This document shows positions 5,717-12,363 of a DNA stretch of 15,867 nucleotides, one piece after another. Below the pieces are notes generated by a model. That model was not told where the DNA came from and ran no database searches. It saw nothing but the letters and a program-made list of their open reading frames with translations. Origin of the DNA: Bacteroidales bacterium (GTDB lineage Bacteria; Bacteroidota; Bacteroidia; Bacteroidales; UBA932); contig JAFZDJ010000151.1 of assembly GCA_017561265.1 (NCBI GenBank), positions 1 through 15,867 on the forward strand, read 5' to 3'. Made by a program: the position numbers and the translations under genes. Positions within the stretch are counted from its first letter, which is position 1. Each line of letters starts with the position of its first letter.

Positions 5717-7629
5717 TAGAAGAAAACCCCCGACATAGCTAGCGCGATCGCACCGGCTCCGATGATTAATGCCCAATCTAGGATTCCGATCTCCTGTCTA
5801 AGTGCGACCTTACCGACCAATACACCGGATGCGAGAAGGCCGAGGAACACTACCAGAACCTGTGATGCGGTCGCATTGAAGGTTCCGTCTATGTTCCACT
5901 CGTACTCGTGTCCTGTGGTCTGTACGACGTTGTAAAGGCCCGTGGTGAAGTACCACAGTCCCTCGAAGGACACAACGTCAGTTACGGTCGCGCCCAGATC
6001 TATGGTAAGGTCATCATTGGCGAACGTAAGGAGCGTGTGTTCTTCATCCCCGCTTATCTCCTTCGTGATGTAGATGTTGGATAGGGTCTGTGTGTATTCA
6101 TCGCCCTTCGCATCCGTGACCGTGATCTTTTGTGAATCCGAGATTGGATAGGTTACACCATTGATCCTTATCGCATCCCCGACCAGGGCGAAGGAATAGA
6201 AGTTCAGTCTCCATTGATCCAGATCCGGCCAGTAGTCGGTAATGTCGATGCTAGGATTGTTCATCACTACGCCATAGGAATTTAGGAATACGCTGGTCGA
6301 ATAGATCCCGAACTGCGGACTCTGAACACCACTTCCGGTGCGGAACTTGATCTCGGATGATGAAGGTACGGATTCTCCCGGGTTCCACCCGGTAGTGATC
6401 TGGACGGTATCTCCTCTGACGGAGGGTCCCTCCGTGAAGTCCCGTATCGTTCCGGTAGGTGTGGCCGTGATGATTCCGGAGATCCTGTTGTAGGTTATCT
6501 CCATGCCCTGCCAGGTCCCGAAGATGATGGTACCCTCTCCGTACTGGTGATCGTAAACCGTAACGGATGTTCCTCCCCCGAAGAAACTTACGCGCACATT
6601 CTGTGAATAGGATCCGTAAGGGTAGAACTGGATGTTAATAGCGGACTGCTGAGGCCAGTTACGTTGGTTGAGGAGTACTGTTACCTCCTCGATCTCGTAT
6701 CCGTTGTCCCATGTTGCGGAGGAGTATCCGCTACTAAGGGATACACCGCCCTTCGGGTCTGCGTATCCGTAAACGGGCGGTAGGCTTGCGCTGACGCTGA
6801 ATGTAGCATTAACGGGTACTCTGCCGTACTCGTCATCGCCTGCGGTGTAGGATGGCGCGTAGTAGCCGTACAGACACAGGACAGTACTCCCGTCCGTGGT
6901 CCAGATCTTAGTGTCCCCTCTGTACGCGGTAGTGGTTAGTGTTACGGTATCGACGATGACCTTGGTAGGCACATTATCGTCAGTCAATGTTCCTGTGTAG
7001 TACTGCAAAGGGTTGGATCCTCCAAGATCCGTTTCCCAATATTGCAAGGTTTGAGGATTGGGGATGAACCAGATAGGCCAGGATCCTTGATTGATATCTA
7101 TCACGAGCGAGGAATAGTCGTGATAGTTGTGGATGGACGTTGCCAGGATCGTAGAGAATGAGGCGATAGTTCCTGCCGGCACTCCAAGAGGCAACATTCC
7201 TACATTGTAGGCCACTCCCGTTCCGGTCTGGATGGGTGTACCCATGTTATAGGTCGATCCTGTGTAGTTGAGATAGATCCCCCTGTAGCCGGAGTAGGCA
7301 TCGGGCTTGGCATAATTGCTGGATCTGGTGATAGTGAATGCGGATGTGGTAGTCTCTCCTTCGGAGATCACGTAACGGTAATTGTTAGGTTGGGATGATG
7401 CCTGGTAAACTACGTCTCCATCATATCCGACGTAGTTAGAATTTGGATTGTAATCGATGTATTCTGGAACCTGTTCGGTATCAAACAGGCCTGTAATATC
7501 TGTGATGTAATCATAATCGGTACGCTCGACTTCGACCTTGGTTACGTCAGCACAGTAGCCGATCACTACAGTAAGTACGAGCGACACGACGATTACGACT
7601 GCACCGAACTTACCTTTATCGAAGTGCAT
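5716..7629 (-). CDS. Largest virion-type ectodomain protein, 637 aa, possible receptor-binding spike
   Basis: This is the longest gene, about 12% of the genome. It has an N-terminal hydrophobic helix (about residues 9-26, GAVVIVVSLVLTVVIGY), then roughly 560 residues very rich in Thr, Ser, Gly, Tyr and Asn and almost free of Cys, as in secreted beta-sandwich or beta-helix proteins. Two C-terminal membrane helices follow (about 588-608 and 617-636). The layout matches the 381-residue protein, so the two may be distant relatives or form one complex with the 88-residue protein between them. The likely role is host recognition on the virion surface. The ribosome site is weak; a hairpin region lies just upstream. 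Confidence 0.78.
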   Translation of the reverse strand: MHFDKGKFGAVVIVVSLVLTVVIGYCADVTKVEVERTDYDYITDITGLFDTEQVPEYIDYNPNSNYVGYDGDVVYQASSQPNNYRYVISEGETTTSAFTITRSSNYAKPDAYSGYRGIYLNYTGSTYNMGTPIQTGTGVAYNVGMLPLGVPAGTIASFSTILATSIHNYHDYSSLVIDINQGSWPIWFIPNPQTLQYWETDLGGSNPLQYYTGTLTDDNVPTKVIVDTVTLTTTAYRGDTKIWTTDGSTVLCLYGYYAPSYTAGDDEYGRVPVNATFSVSASLPPVYGYADPKGGVSLSSGYSSATWDNGYEIEEVTVLLNQRNWPQQSAINIQFYPYGSYSQNVRVSFFGGGTSVTVYDHQYGEGTIIFGTWQGMEITYNRISGIITATPTGTIRDFTEGPSVRGDTVQITTGWNPGESVPSSSEIKFRTGSGVQSPQFGIYSTSVFLNSYGVVMNNPSIDITDYWPDLDQWRLNFYSFALVGDAIRINGVTYPISDSQKITVTDAKGDEYTQTLSNIYITKEISGDEEHTLLTFANDDLTIDLGATVTDVVSFEGLWYFTTGLYNVVQTTGHEYEWNIDGTFNATASQVLVVFLGLLASGVLVGKVALRQEIGILDWALIIGAGAIALAMSGVFF

Positions 7630-7639
7630 GGTATCGTAT

Positions 7640-7681
7640 GGGGATTACCTATCCCCCCGTCCCGATGTAACGGAGGGATAG
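7640..7681. promoter_or_regulatory. Overlapping hairpins between capsid-like gene and spike gene
   Basis: Two alternative stems share bases. GGGGAT (7640-7645) pairs with ATCCCC (7651-7656), and CTATCCC (7649-7655) pairs with GGGATAG (7675-7681). They lie in the 94-base gap between the stop of the 74-residue capsid-like gene and the start of the 637-residue gene. They could act as a partial terminator, RNA-processing site or translation control that keeps spike levels below capsid levels. Only the pairing is seen; the role is inferred. Confidence 0.45.
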
Positions 7682-7723
7682 GATTTGCGTTCACCCTCTG
7701 GCGATCAGTTCAGTTCAGTTCGT

Positions 7724-7948
7724 TCAAGATCTGCGTGCGATGAACATGGCAACAACGGACACGATCAGCGCAATTCCGATGAAGATCGGGATGGTACTGA
7801 TGATGGTGTTCAGAGTGGTTGCCATGTCGAATCCCTCGGGGACAGGGTTTGCCTGGATGATGGGGATCGCAACTGCAGTCAGAAGAATGACACCGATGAT
7901 AAGTCCGACGATACCCTCGGTGAATCCGCCTACATTGAATTTAGCCAT
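7724..7948 (-). CDS. Two-helix capsid-like protein, 74 aa
   Basis: A 74-residue, very hydrophobic protein made of two membrane helices (about 11-32 and 50-70) joined by a short loop with NPVPEGFD, and a basic end IARRS. Size, helix-loop-helix hairpin layout and operon position match the known form of major capsid proteins of spindle-shaped archaeal viruses (SSV VP1/VP3, His1-type), although I cannot compute the similarity. It has a strong GGAGG site 8 bases upstream of ATG 7948. The motif GVILLTAVAIPI is shared with the 72-residue neighbour and the 303-residue protein. Confidence 0.75.
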   Translation of the reverse strand: MAKFNVGGFTEGIVGLIIGVILLTAVAIPIIQANPVPEGFDMATTLNTIISTIPIFIGIALIVSVVAMFIARRS

Positions 7949-7984
7949 TTTTATGCCTCCGTCTTATTCGATATGAATCCAGCC

Positions 7985-8203
7985 TTACTCCTTACTTGAG
8001 GAGAAGTAGCGGACAACTCCGATGATGACTGCTACGACTGACATCGTAATCGCCACCCCGATTAGTGGCGCATATGCGGACGCATCCCCGGTGAGGGTTG
8101 CGATCTGATCTACGCCGATCGGAATCACTACGCTACAAAGCATGATGATTCCGATCAAAGTTGCTACGGCTGAATTGATTATCGAATCAATCTTGCCCGC
8201 CAT
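7985..8203 (-). CDS. Two-helix capsid-like protein, 72 aa, leaderless
   Basis: A paralogue-like partner of the 74-residue protein: 72 residues, helices at about 10-30 (ATLIGIIMLCSVVIPIG) and 45-66, a short loop (TLTGDASAYAP), and a charged tail (SSSKE). The ATG at 8203 has no ribosome site, but a TATA-like box lies about 26 bases upstream, so it is probably leaderless and separately promoted. That suits a highly made virion protein. Together with the 74-residue protein it would form the lipid-associated virion shell if the spindle-virus reading is right. Confidence 0.75.
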   Translation of the reverse strand: MAGKIDSIINSAVATLIGIIMLCSVVIPIGVDQIATLTGDASAYAPLIGVAITMSVVAVIIGVVRYFSSSKE

Positions 8204-8225
8204 GTTAATAAGATTTGATAAAAAG

Positions 8226-8233
8226 TTTATTAA
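8226..8233 (-). promoter_or_regulatory. TATA-like box for capsid-like genes
   Basis: On the minus strand the A/T stretch AATTAATAAAC (plus-strand core TTTATTAA) is centred about 26 bases before the ATG at 8203. It overlaps the stop codon of the upstream 130-residue gene. It should give the capsid-like genes their own transcript inside the longer structural operon. Confidence 0.6.
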
Positions 8234-8622
8234 TTTATGGAATCTTTTTTAGATTTCCTCTTAGGCTGCCGAAGGTTCTTCCCTAAGGACTTCCTCAATC
8301 TTGATGCGAACTGATTCCTTTCAAGATCCCTGTAGGATCCTCCTTCATCGTCCACATAGTTCAGATAGACGTCCTGTGCATCCGGATCCCCTAGACGTTC
8401 TAGGAACTCATTCACTCCCTTAGGTGTCTTGATCGCGTGGAGCCATGCCGGGTCGCACAGTAGCCACTCGATCTTGACGAATGGGTTGTTGTAGTCGATA
8501 TCCTTCGGATCCTCCACCCCACACAGTTCACACCAACGCGGATAGTGTTTCGCGCGGATCTGCGCCAGCACACCTCCCTTCTTGTTCTCCAGTCCGAACT
8601 TCACATCCTCTACGATCTTCAT
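8230..8622 (-). CDS. Soluble protein of unknown function, 130 aa
   Basis: A 130-residue protein without membrane helices. It has a WCELCG pair near residue 30, an aromatic middle, an acidic stretch (VDDEGG), and a strongly basic C terminus (RQPKRKSKK). The start is ATG 8622, which overlaps the previous stop (ATGA); upstream in-frame sequence belongs to the 140-residue gene. Being just before the capsid-like genes with a basic tail, it could be an internal virion or assembly protein that meets DNA, but there is no recognised family. Confidence 0.7.
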   Translation of the reverse strand: MKIVEDVKFGLENKKGGVLAQIRAKHYPRWCELCGVEDPKDIDYNNPFVKIEWLLCDPAWLHAIKTPKGVNEFLERLGDPDAQDVYLNYVDDEGGSYRDLERNQFASRLRKSLGKNLRQPKRKSKKDSIN

Positions 8623-9041
8623 CCGACCACTCCCGTAACGTACATCATGTAGATCCCCACGACCACGACACCGCCCACGATAAGGATCCTTTTCCAATCC
8701 AGCGGATTCCCATCCGTGGAGAAGTGTTCAAAGGACTTCTCGAAACTGTAATCCTCCGACCAGATGAACAGGGATATCGCATTCTGTCCGTACGGTGCGG
8801 GCGGAGGGGCCTCCATATAAACGACCGCATAGGCGTTCCTCTCTCCGGTAACGGGGACTGCGCATGGCGGTAGGTCGGATCTGTGGAACTTCCTGTCACG
8901 ATGACGGACGATGCATCCCTTGGTATAGTCCTCATATATGCGATAGAGAACGCATCTATCCTTCCTTTCTGCCCTCCATCCTTTGAACTTCTCCCATCTG
9001 GTGCGGAGTATTGCAGACACCTTATCCTTAGTGATCTTCAA
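8619..9041 (-). CDS. C-terminally anchored membrane protein, 140 aa (TTG start)
   Basis: Most of the protein is soluble and basic at first (KFKGWRAERKDRC), with a proline-rich stretch (EAPPPAPYG) near the middle and one C-terminal membrane helix (about 118-138, ILIVGGVVVVGIYMMYVTG). I choose the TTG at 9041 because it overlaps the previous stop (TTGA) and has GGGGG 7 bases before it; no ATG is suitably placed, and the longer frame lies inside the preceding gene. It has almost the same length and layout as the 141-residue gene upstream, so the two may be diverged duplicates. A virion membrane or scaffold role is inferred. Confidence 0.65.
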   Translation of the reverse strand: MKITKDKVSAILRTRWEKFKGWRAERKDRCVLYRIYEDYTKGCIVRHRDRKFHRSDLPPCAVPVTGERNAYAVVYMEAPPPAPYGQNAISLFIWSEDYSFEKSFEHFSTDGNPLDWKRILIVGGVVVVGIYMMYVTGVVG

Positions 9042-9463
9042 TTCAATACCCCCGTGAATGCTCCAACCAGGACTATGCCCGCGACTAGGATAGGGAGGAG
9101 GGGAGCCAATGTACGCCAGACGGATTGACTTGTCCTTAGGTACATTCTCCACCTTGAGAACGGGGATCTAGTAACCATCCTCTTATGTTCGTCAATGTTT
9201 CCTAGAATCGTATCGAAGTCGAACGGATCATCCGACGGGTCCTCCGGCTCTGCCCATCCATACGGCCTAATCCCGTTCTCCGGGTAGATCATTACGGATT
9301 CCGTTCTGATTAATCCTAGATCGTCCTCCAATCTCATTTTCTTCATGCAGTTGGGATAGAACTTATACAACTGGTCGCGCGTGACGAAGAAGTGTTTCTT
9401 CAGATCGCGTTTCTTAACCTGGATGAACTCTACGCGATTCTCTCCAACGATAATACCCATCAT
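9038..9463 (-). CDS. C-terminally anchored membrane protein, 141 aa
   Basis: A soluble N-terminal part of about 115 residues (basic at first, then an acidic PEDPSDDPFDFD stretch) is followed by one membrane helix near the C terminus (about 120-138, LLPILVAGIVLVGAFTG). The start is ATG 9463 (ATGATG, so 9460 is also possible). It overlaps the stop of the 63-residue gene and uses the GGAGGGG that codes for that gene's Leu-Glu-Gly ending. Orientation should leave the bulk of the protein on the inner side. The role is unknown; context suggests virion assembly. Confidence 0.7.
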   Translation of the reverse strand: MMGIIVGENRVEFIQVKKRDLKKHFFVTRDQLYKFYPNCMKKMRLEDDLGLIRTESVMIYPENGIRPYGWAEPEDPSDDPFDFDTILGNIDEHKRMVTRSPFSRWRMYLRTSQSVWRTLAPLLPILVAGIVLVGAFTGVLN

Positions 9464-9651
9464 TGGTTCCCCTCCAATTTCTCCAATCTTATTTCTATGG
9501 ACCACATTCTATCTATAACAAACGCGATTATACCCGATAGGCACAATAGCGTTCCCCCGAGCCCCGCTAGATCTGACGCTGGTAGGAACGTTATGACCGT
9601 CCCCGCAGAGACACCGATAAGGCCTATGGCAGTAAATGGAGTGAACTTCAT
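9460..9651 (-). CDS. Small two-helix membrane protein with coiled-coil tail, 63 aa
   Basis: Sixty-three residues with two membrane helices (about 5-24 and 29-48) and a short charged amphipathic tail ending EKLEGNQ. It resembles the 68-residue product just upstream in layout and in the ending (KLEGNQ against KLEGNA), so the two are probably tandem duplicates. It starts at ATG 9651, overlapping the upstream stop, with GGAGGGG 6 bases before. Possible roles are a holin-like, scaffold or virion membrane protein; sequence does not decide. Confidence 0.72.
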   Translation of the reverse strand: MKFTPFTAIGLIGVSAGTVITFLPASDLAGLGGTLLCLSGIIAFVIDRMWSIEIRLEKLEGNQ

Positions 9652-9854
9652 GCGTTCCCCTCCAGTTTCTTGATCTTCTCCTTCAGTTTCTTGATCTCCT
9701 CTTTAAGGTCGCAAACGACGTCACACACCGTAATAAAGAACCCTCCCATGCAGATGAACCCGCCAAGAAGGACCTCAAAGTTGTCTTGATAGTGGATTAG
9801 GATCCAGACGATCCCAATGACAATAGTAATTAATGGAATGATTCTTCTATTCAT
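9648..9854 (-). CDS. Small two-helix membrane protein with coiled-coil tail, 68 aa
   Basis: Two hydrophobic helices (about 5-20 and 27-46) are followed by a clear Lys/Glu heptad tail (KEEIKKLKEKIKKLEGNA) that should form a coiled coil on the cytoplasmic side. It starts at ATG 9854, overlapping the ATPase stop (ATGA), with GGAGGGGGATAA upstream. The coiled coil suggests it recruits or oligomerises a partner, with the ATPase immediately upstream a candidate. Its terminal Leu-Glu-Gly codons (CTGGAGGGG) double as the ribosome site of its paralogue. Confidence 0.72.
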   Translation of the reverse strand: MNRRIIPLITIVIGIVWILIHYQDNFEVLLGGFICMGGFFITVCDVVCDLKEEIKKLKEKIKKLEGNA

Positions 9855-10552
9855 TTATCCCCCTCCTTAAAAAACTCGTCCATGAACTGCCTTGATGATT
9901 CCCTTTTTAACGCATCATACTTCAACGCCATGGACTTAGACATTTTTGGAAAGCCGGTCGTATAGATGTACGGCCAGCACATCTTTTCAGTCCAATCCGC
10001 GTGCCATTGGCTATGGACATGGACGAATCCTCTTGGATCGTAACCGGGCAAAGGTGCTTTGCTCGGACACATCAATCTAAAGTCAGTATGATCGAATAGG
10101 ATCGACTTGTTAAGCCTCATGGCATTGGGGCAACAGATCAAGGACGTTACGTGAAGATAGCGCATTGAATCGAACAGTTTCGAGATCTTCTTAGAATCTT
10201 TGCTCATGGAATCCTTGGAATTCAGCAGGATGGATCCTTCGTCGAACAGGAACACAGGATACGGAGAGTTAATGTTCCTCAACGCTTTGCCTAGGTCCTC
10301 CAACTCATAGATGTAGAACTGCTCCAAATCCCAATCCGGGTCCAGACATTGAGCCACATGGATAGCCAGATTGGATTTTCCGGAACCTGTGCCCCCGTCG
10401 ATGACCCCTACTATCTGGTGATCGTCGCGCACTCTGGCCTTGATGGACTTCGCAAGAAGTTTAATGCCATCCTTAACGATCGGCTTTCCTTCCTTGCCGA
10501 ATCTTGCTTTCAACTCGGCCTTACCAAACGGTGTTCTGATGTAGGTTGTCAT
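9851..10552 (-). CDS. P-loop ATPase, 233 aa, possible virion packaging/assembly ATPase
   Basis: Walker A is GGTGSGKS at residues 53-60, preceded by a beta strand (IVGVID). Walker B is PVFLFDEG with Asp104-Glu105. Later regions (for example SMRYLHVTSLICCPN, 129-143) fit the sensor strand of RecA/FtsK-HerA-type or Zot-like ATPases. No membrane helix is seen. Small ATPases of this type in archaeal and filamentous viruses drive DNA packaging or virion extrusion. The neighbours are small membrane proteins, which fits assembly at the membrane. ATG 10552 overlaps the previous stop, with only a weak ribosome site. Exact subfamily is uncertain. Confidence 0.82.
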   Translation of the reverse strand: MTTYIRTPFGKAELKARFGKEGKPIVKDGIKLLAKSIKARVRDDHQIVGVIDGGTGSGKSNLAIHVAQCLDPDWDLEQFYIYELEDLGKALRNINSPYPVFLFDEGSILLNSKDSMSKDSKKISKLFDSMRYLHVTSLICCPNAMRLNKSILFDHTDFRLMCPSKAPLPGYDPRGFVHVHSQWHADWTEKMCWPYIYTTGFPKMSKSMALKYDALKRESSRQFMDEFFKEGDK

Positions 10553-10926
10553 TCATCTTCCGTCCATGTCTCGTATTTTTCACCGCCGGGAGCATCATAG
10601 TAACTGTCCGGCAGACTTCCGCCGGCCTTCAATGTGTCAATAAGTTCATGCCTTCCAAGTCCATCCTTAGAGATCGCCATACGAAGAAGAAGATCCTTCT
10701 TCCCGGCAACATACTTGGAATGATACATCTCTACCATGGTATAGGAGATCTGCAATGCGTCTGACATATTGCGGTTGGTGATCCTGGACCCGATCTCCAA
10801 AGGGTGTCCCCTGGTAGGTGTCTGTGCCTTGACAACCGTATTAACGGGTGCATCTGGGACGGACTGTGCCTGTGGTTCCTGGTAATCCGCCTCCATCAGA
10901 TCATTAACGTTCTTCTTCTTAGCCAC
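10549..10926 (-). CDS. Soluble protein of unknown function, 125 aa (GTG start)
   Basis: The product begins MAKKKNVNDLMEADYQ. It has a Pro/Gln-rich disordered-looking stretch (residues ~18-45), a helical middle with KKDLLLRMAISKDGLGRHEL, and an acidic C terminus (YETWTEDE). I choose GTG 10926 because AAGGAGG lies 7 bases before it; the alternative TTG at 10932 is too close to that site. It is soluble and probably partners the ATPase that follows with a 4-base overlap. No family recognised. Confidence 0.68.
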   Translation of the reverse strand: MAKKKNVNDLMEADYQEPQAQSVPDAPVNTVVKAQTPTRGHPLEIGSRITNRNMSDALQISYTMVEMYHSKYVAGKKDLLLRMAISKDGLGRHELIDTLKAGGSLPDSYYDAPGGEKYETWTEDE

Positions 10927-10928
10927 GT

Positions 10929-11165
10929 TCAAACCTCCTTGAGCATCCCGACCAATGCGTACAACGTGAAGATGAATCCCGCAATTACCATGATCGTCAC
11001 TCCTTCCGGAAAGGTAGCCAATTCATTATCGGAAAGCGTCAATGCTACGACGGACATTCCGGTAAACAGTCCCATGATCCTAATAGGGAAAATTTTCGTA
11101 AATCTGAACTGTATTAAGAACAGAATGAACGCCCCGATTAGGAACACCAATGTTATTTGTTCCAT
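10929..11165 (-). CDS. Small integral membrane protein, 78 aa, three helices
   Basis: The product is almost wholly hydrophobic, with three membrane helices at about residues 4-20, 26-45 and 54-74. Two starts are possible, ATG 11171 and ATG 11165. I prefer 11165 because an A/T-rich TATA-like box is centred about 26 bases upstream, as in the other leaderless genes here; 11171 would be too close. It is the first gene of the structural block and so marks that operon's promoter. Role unknown. Confidence 0.7.
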   Translation of the reverse strand: MEQITLVFLIGAFILFLIQFRFTKIFPIRIMGLFTGMSVVALTLSDNELATFPEGVTIMVIAGFIFTLYALVGMLKEV

Positions 11166-11186
11166 ACACATTCTATCGGTTTTTTC

Positions 11187-11196
11187 ATTATTTATT
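11187..11196 (-). promoter_or_regulatory. TATA-like box for the structural operon
   Basis: ATTATTTATT (minus strand AATAAATAAT) is centred about 26 bases before the ATG at 11165. All genes from there to 8230 follow without a gap, so this box should drive the assembly genes. Confidence 0.58.
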
Positions 11197-11204
11197 GGAC
11201 AATT

Positions 11205-11398
11205 CGTACCCTTACGGGGAGATAGCTATCTTATTAGGAATATAATTTCGAGAAACCGCCGTCGTTCGTGGTGTTGCCAGCGTGCAAAGACAGAACCACC
11301 ACTCGTTATCGGTCGAAATAATCCATATCCGTGCCAGTGTGCAAAGATGTGTTTCTCAAATGTAGGTAAAAAATGTGGGTAAAGGGTTTGGTTGAGGT
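11205..11398. promoter_or_regulatory. Gene-free regulatory gap with repeats and palindrome
   Basis: No coding frame is supported between the AbrB-domain gene and the structural operon. The gap contains a perfect 12-bp palindrome AGATAGCTATCT (11220-11231) upstream of the operon promoter. It also has a near-exact direct repeat, TGCCAGCGTGCAAAGA (11275-11290) and TGCCAGTGTGCAAAGA (11332-11347), and GTTATCGGTCGAAAT (11305-11319), which shares its two halves with 14769-14789. A T-run on the minus strand (plus-strand TAAAAAATG near 11368) may end the AbrB-domain transcript. These look like operator sites. Confidence 0.5.
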
Positions 11399-12067
11399 TC
11401 AATTTCTGCGCGATGCCCTGCGGATCGTCACTTCGATGTAGTCCCCGACACCGACACCAAGCGCGTTACACTCGGAGGTAATGGAGATCTTCAACGCTCC
11501 ACCGGATGCGGAAACCCTCTTGGTAGTCCTAATCTCGTTAAGATCCTGTACCTTACGGGCTACGATCTCCTCCTTGAGCGAATCGTAGATCTCGTAATGT
11601 CCCTCGATATAGACCCCATTGCACATGTCCTCCTCCTCGCATTCTTCAAGATACTTTTGTGCATCTTCGATGGTAGAGAACGTATCATAGATGTCCCCCT
11701 CCGCGCGGGACCACACATAGTATCTGGATTCCTCGACGGTCGCGGTGAAGTAGTTCTGCGCGGATGCAATGGATTCAAGCGCAATCTCCATCTTAGTCCT
11801 AAAGGAGATCTCGTCGTATGTGATCTTGAACTCGTCCGCGTACACATCATCGACGCGGAATCCTACAAAAAGTTCCGAGTAATCGCGGACTTTACCTGCA
11901 CGGAATGTTCCAACATCGGAAAGGGCACCCTTGAGATCCTTAAAGATGGGGTCCTCCGCAACCCACATGTCTATCTTTCTGAAATGCTCGTAGGCCGCGG
12001 AAAGGTTATCGAATGCATCCTGTACTTTCTCGCGGTAGGTTTCAACCTCTGCTTGTGTGATGCTCAT
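11399..12067 (-). CDS. Protein with C-terminal AbrB/SpoVT-like DNA-binding domain, 222 aa
   Basis: The last ~36 residues (about 182-217) fit the AbrB/MazE swapped-hairpin pattern: TTKRVSASGGALKISIT, then LGVGVGDYIEVTI. In known members this dimerises to bind DNA. The first ~180 residues are helical at the start (Glu/Ala-rich) and acidic later (EECEEED); I recognise no family for them. The AbrB-type unit is usually N-terminal, so a C-terminal position is less common. The start is ATG 12067, directly after the previous stop, with GGAGGGGGAG upstream. It is probably an early transcription regulator with an effector-like or protein-binding N-terminal part. Confidence 0.72.
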   Translation of the reverse strand: MSITQAEVETYREKVQDAFDNLSAAYEHFRKIDMWVAEDPIFKDLKGALSDVGTFRAGKVRDYSELFVGFRVDDVYADEFKITYDEISFRTKMEIALESIASAQNYFTATVEESRYYVWSRAEGDIYDTFSTIEDAQKYLEECEEEDMCNGVYIEGHYEIYDSLKEEIVARKVQDLNEIRTTKRVSASGGALKISITSECNALGVGVGDYIEVTIRRASRRN

Positions 12068-12262
12068 TTACTCCCCCTCCTGGTCCATGCTACACACCAT
12101 CGAGAACGCCCAATCATATTCGCTAAGATCTACGTCATTGTCATCAACGGTCATCGTAAGACCGTATGCCCCGCGATAGCAGTAGTTCGAAGTCTTGTCC
12201 ATGAACTCAAGAACTACGGATGTTGCGACGGATTCTCTAAATGCTACTTCCCAAAGTGTCAT
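12068..12262 (-). CDS. Small acidic protein, 64 aa, leaderless
   Basis: A 64-residue acidic soluble protein with a helix (FRESVATSVVLEFMDK), a likely strand region and an acidic end (SMDQEGE). It lacks a close ribosome site at ATG 12262, but a TATA-like box sits about 26 bases upstream, so it should be leaderless. It is cotranscribed with the AbrB-domain gene, whose ribosome site is inside its last codons. Small acidic proteins of this size in viruses can be inhibitors of host factors, but that is a guess. Confidence 0.65.
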   Translation of the reverse strand: MTLWEVAFRESVATSVVLEFMDKTSNYCYRGAYGLTMTVDDNDVDLSEYDWAFSMVCSMDQEGE

Positions 12263-12284
12263 AATAATCCGAAAGGAGTTATCA

Positions 12285-12292
12285 TATATAAA
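12285..12292 (-). promoter_or_regulatory. TATA-like box for the AbrB-domain operon
   Basis: On the minus strand, TTTATATA within AAATATTTATATATG is centred about 26 bases upstream of the ATG at 12262. It is one of the best TATA matches in the window. Confidence 0.65.
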
Positions 12293-12363
12293 TATTTCTA
12301 ATTTCCCATACAGGATGATAACATTTTTTCCAAATTATGGTACGATCTAGAATTTTTTTTGCG

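Noticed and set aside
7685..7999. Plus-strand frames antisense to the 74-residue capsid-like gene
   Set aside because: The minus-strand product has clear membrane helices and a strong ribosome site; the plus frames are low-complexity shadows.
8481..9128. Plus-strand frames of 130 and 81 residues
   Set aside because: Antisense to the 130- and 140-residue structural genes; composition is rich in Ser/Pro/His/Arg as typical of shadow frames.
10804..11382. 192-residue open frame on the plus strand
   Set aside because: Antisense to the ATPase-operon genes and reaching into the regulatory gap; no domain pattern and no ribosome site.
11597..12301. 234-residue open frame on the plus strand
   Set aside because: It is antisense to the AbrB-domain and 64-residue genes, which have ribosome site or TATA support and a recognisable domain; this frame has neither.
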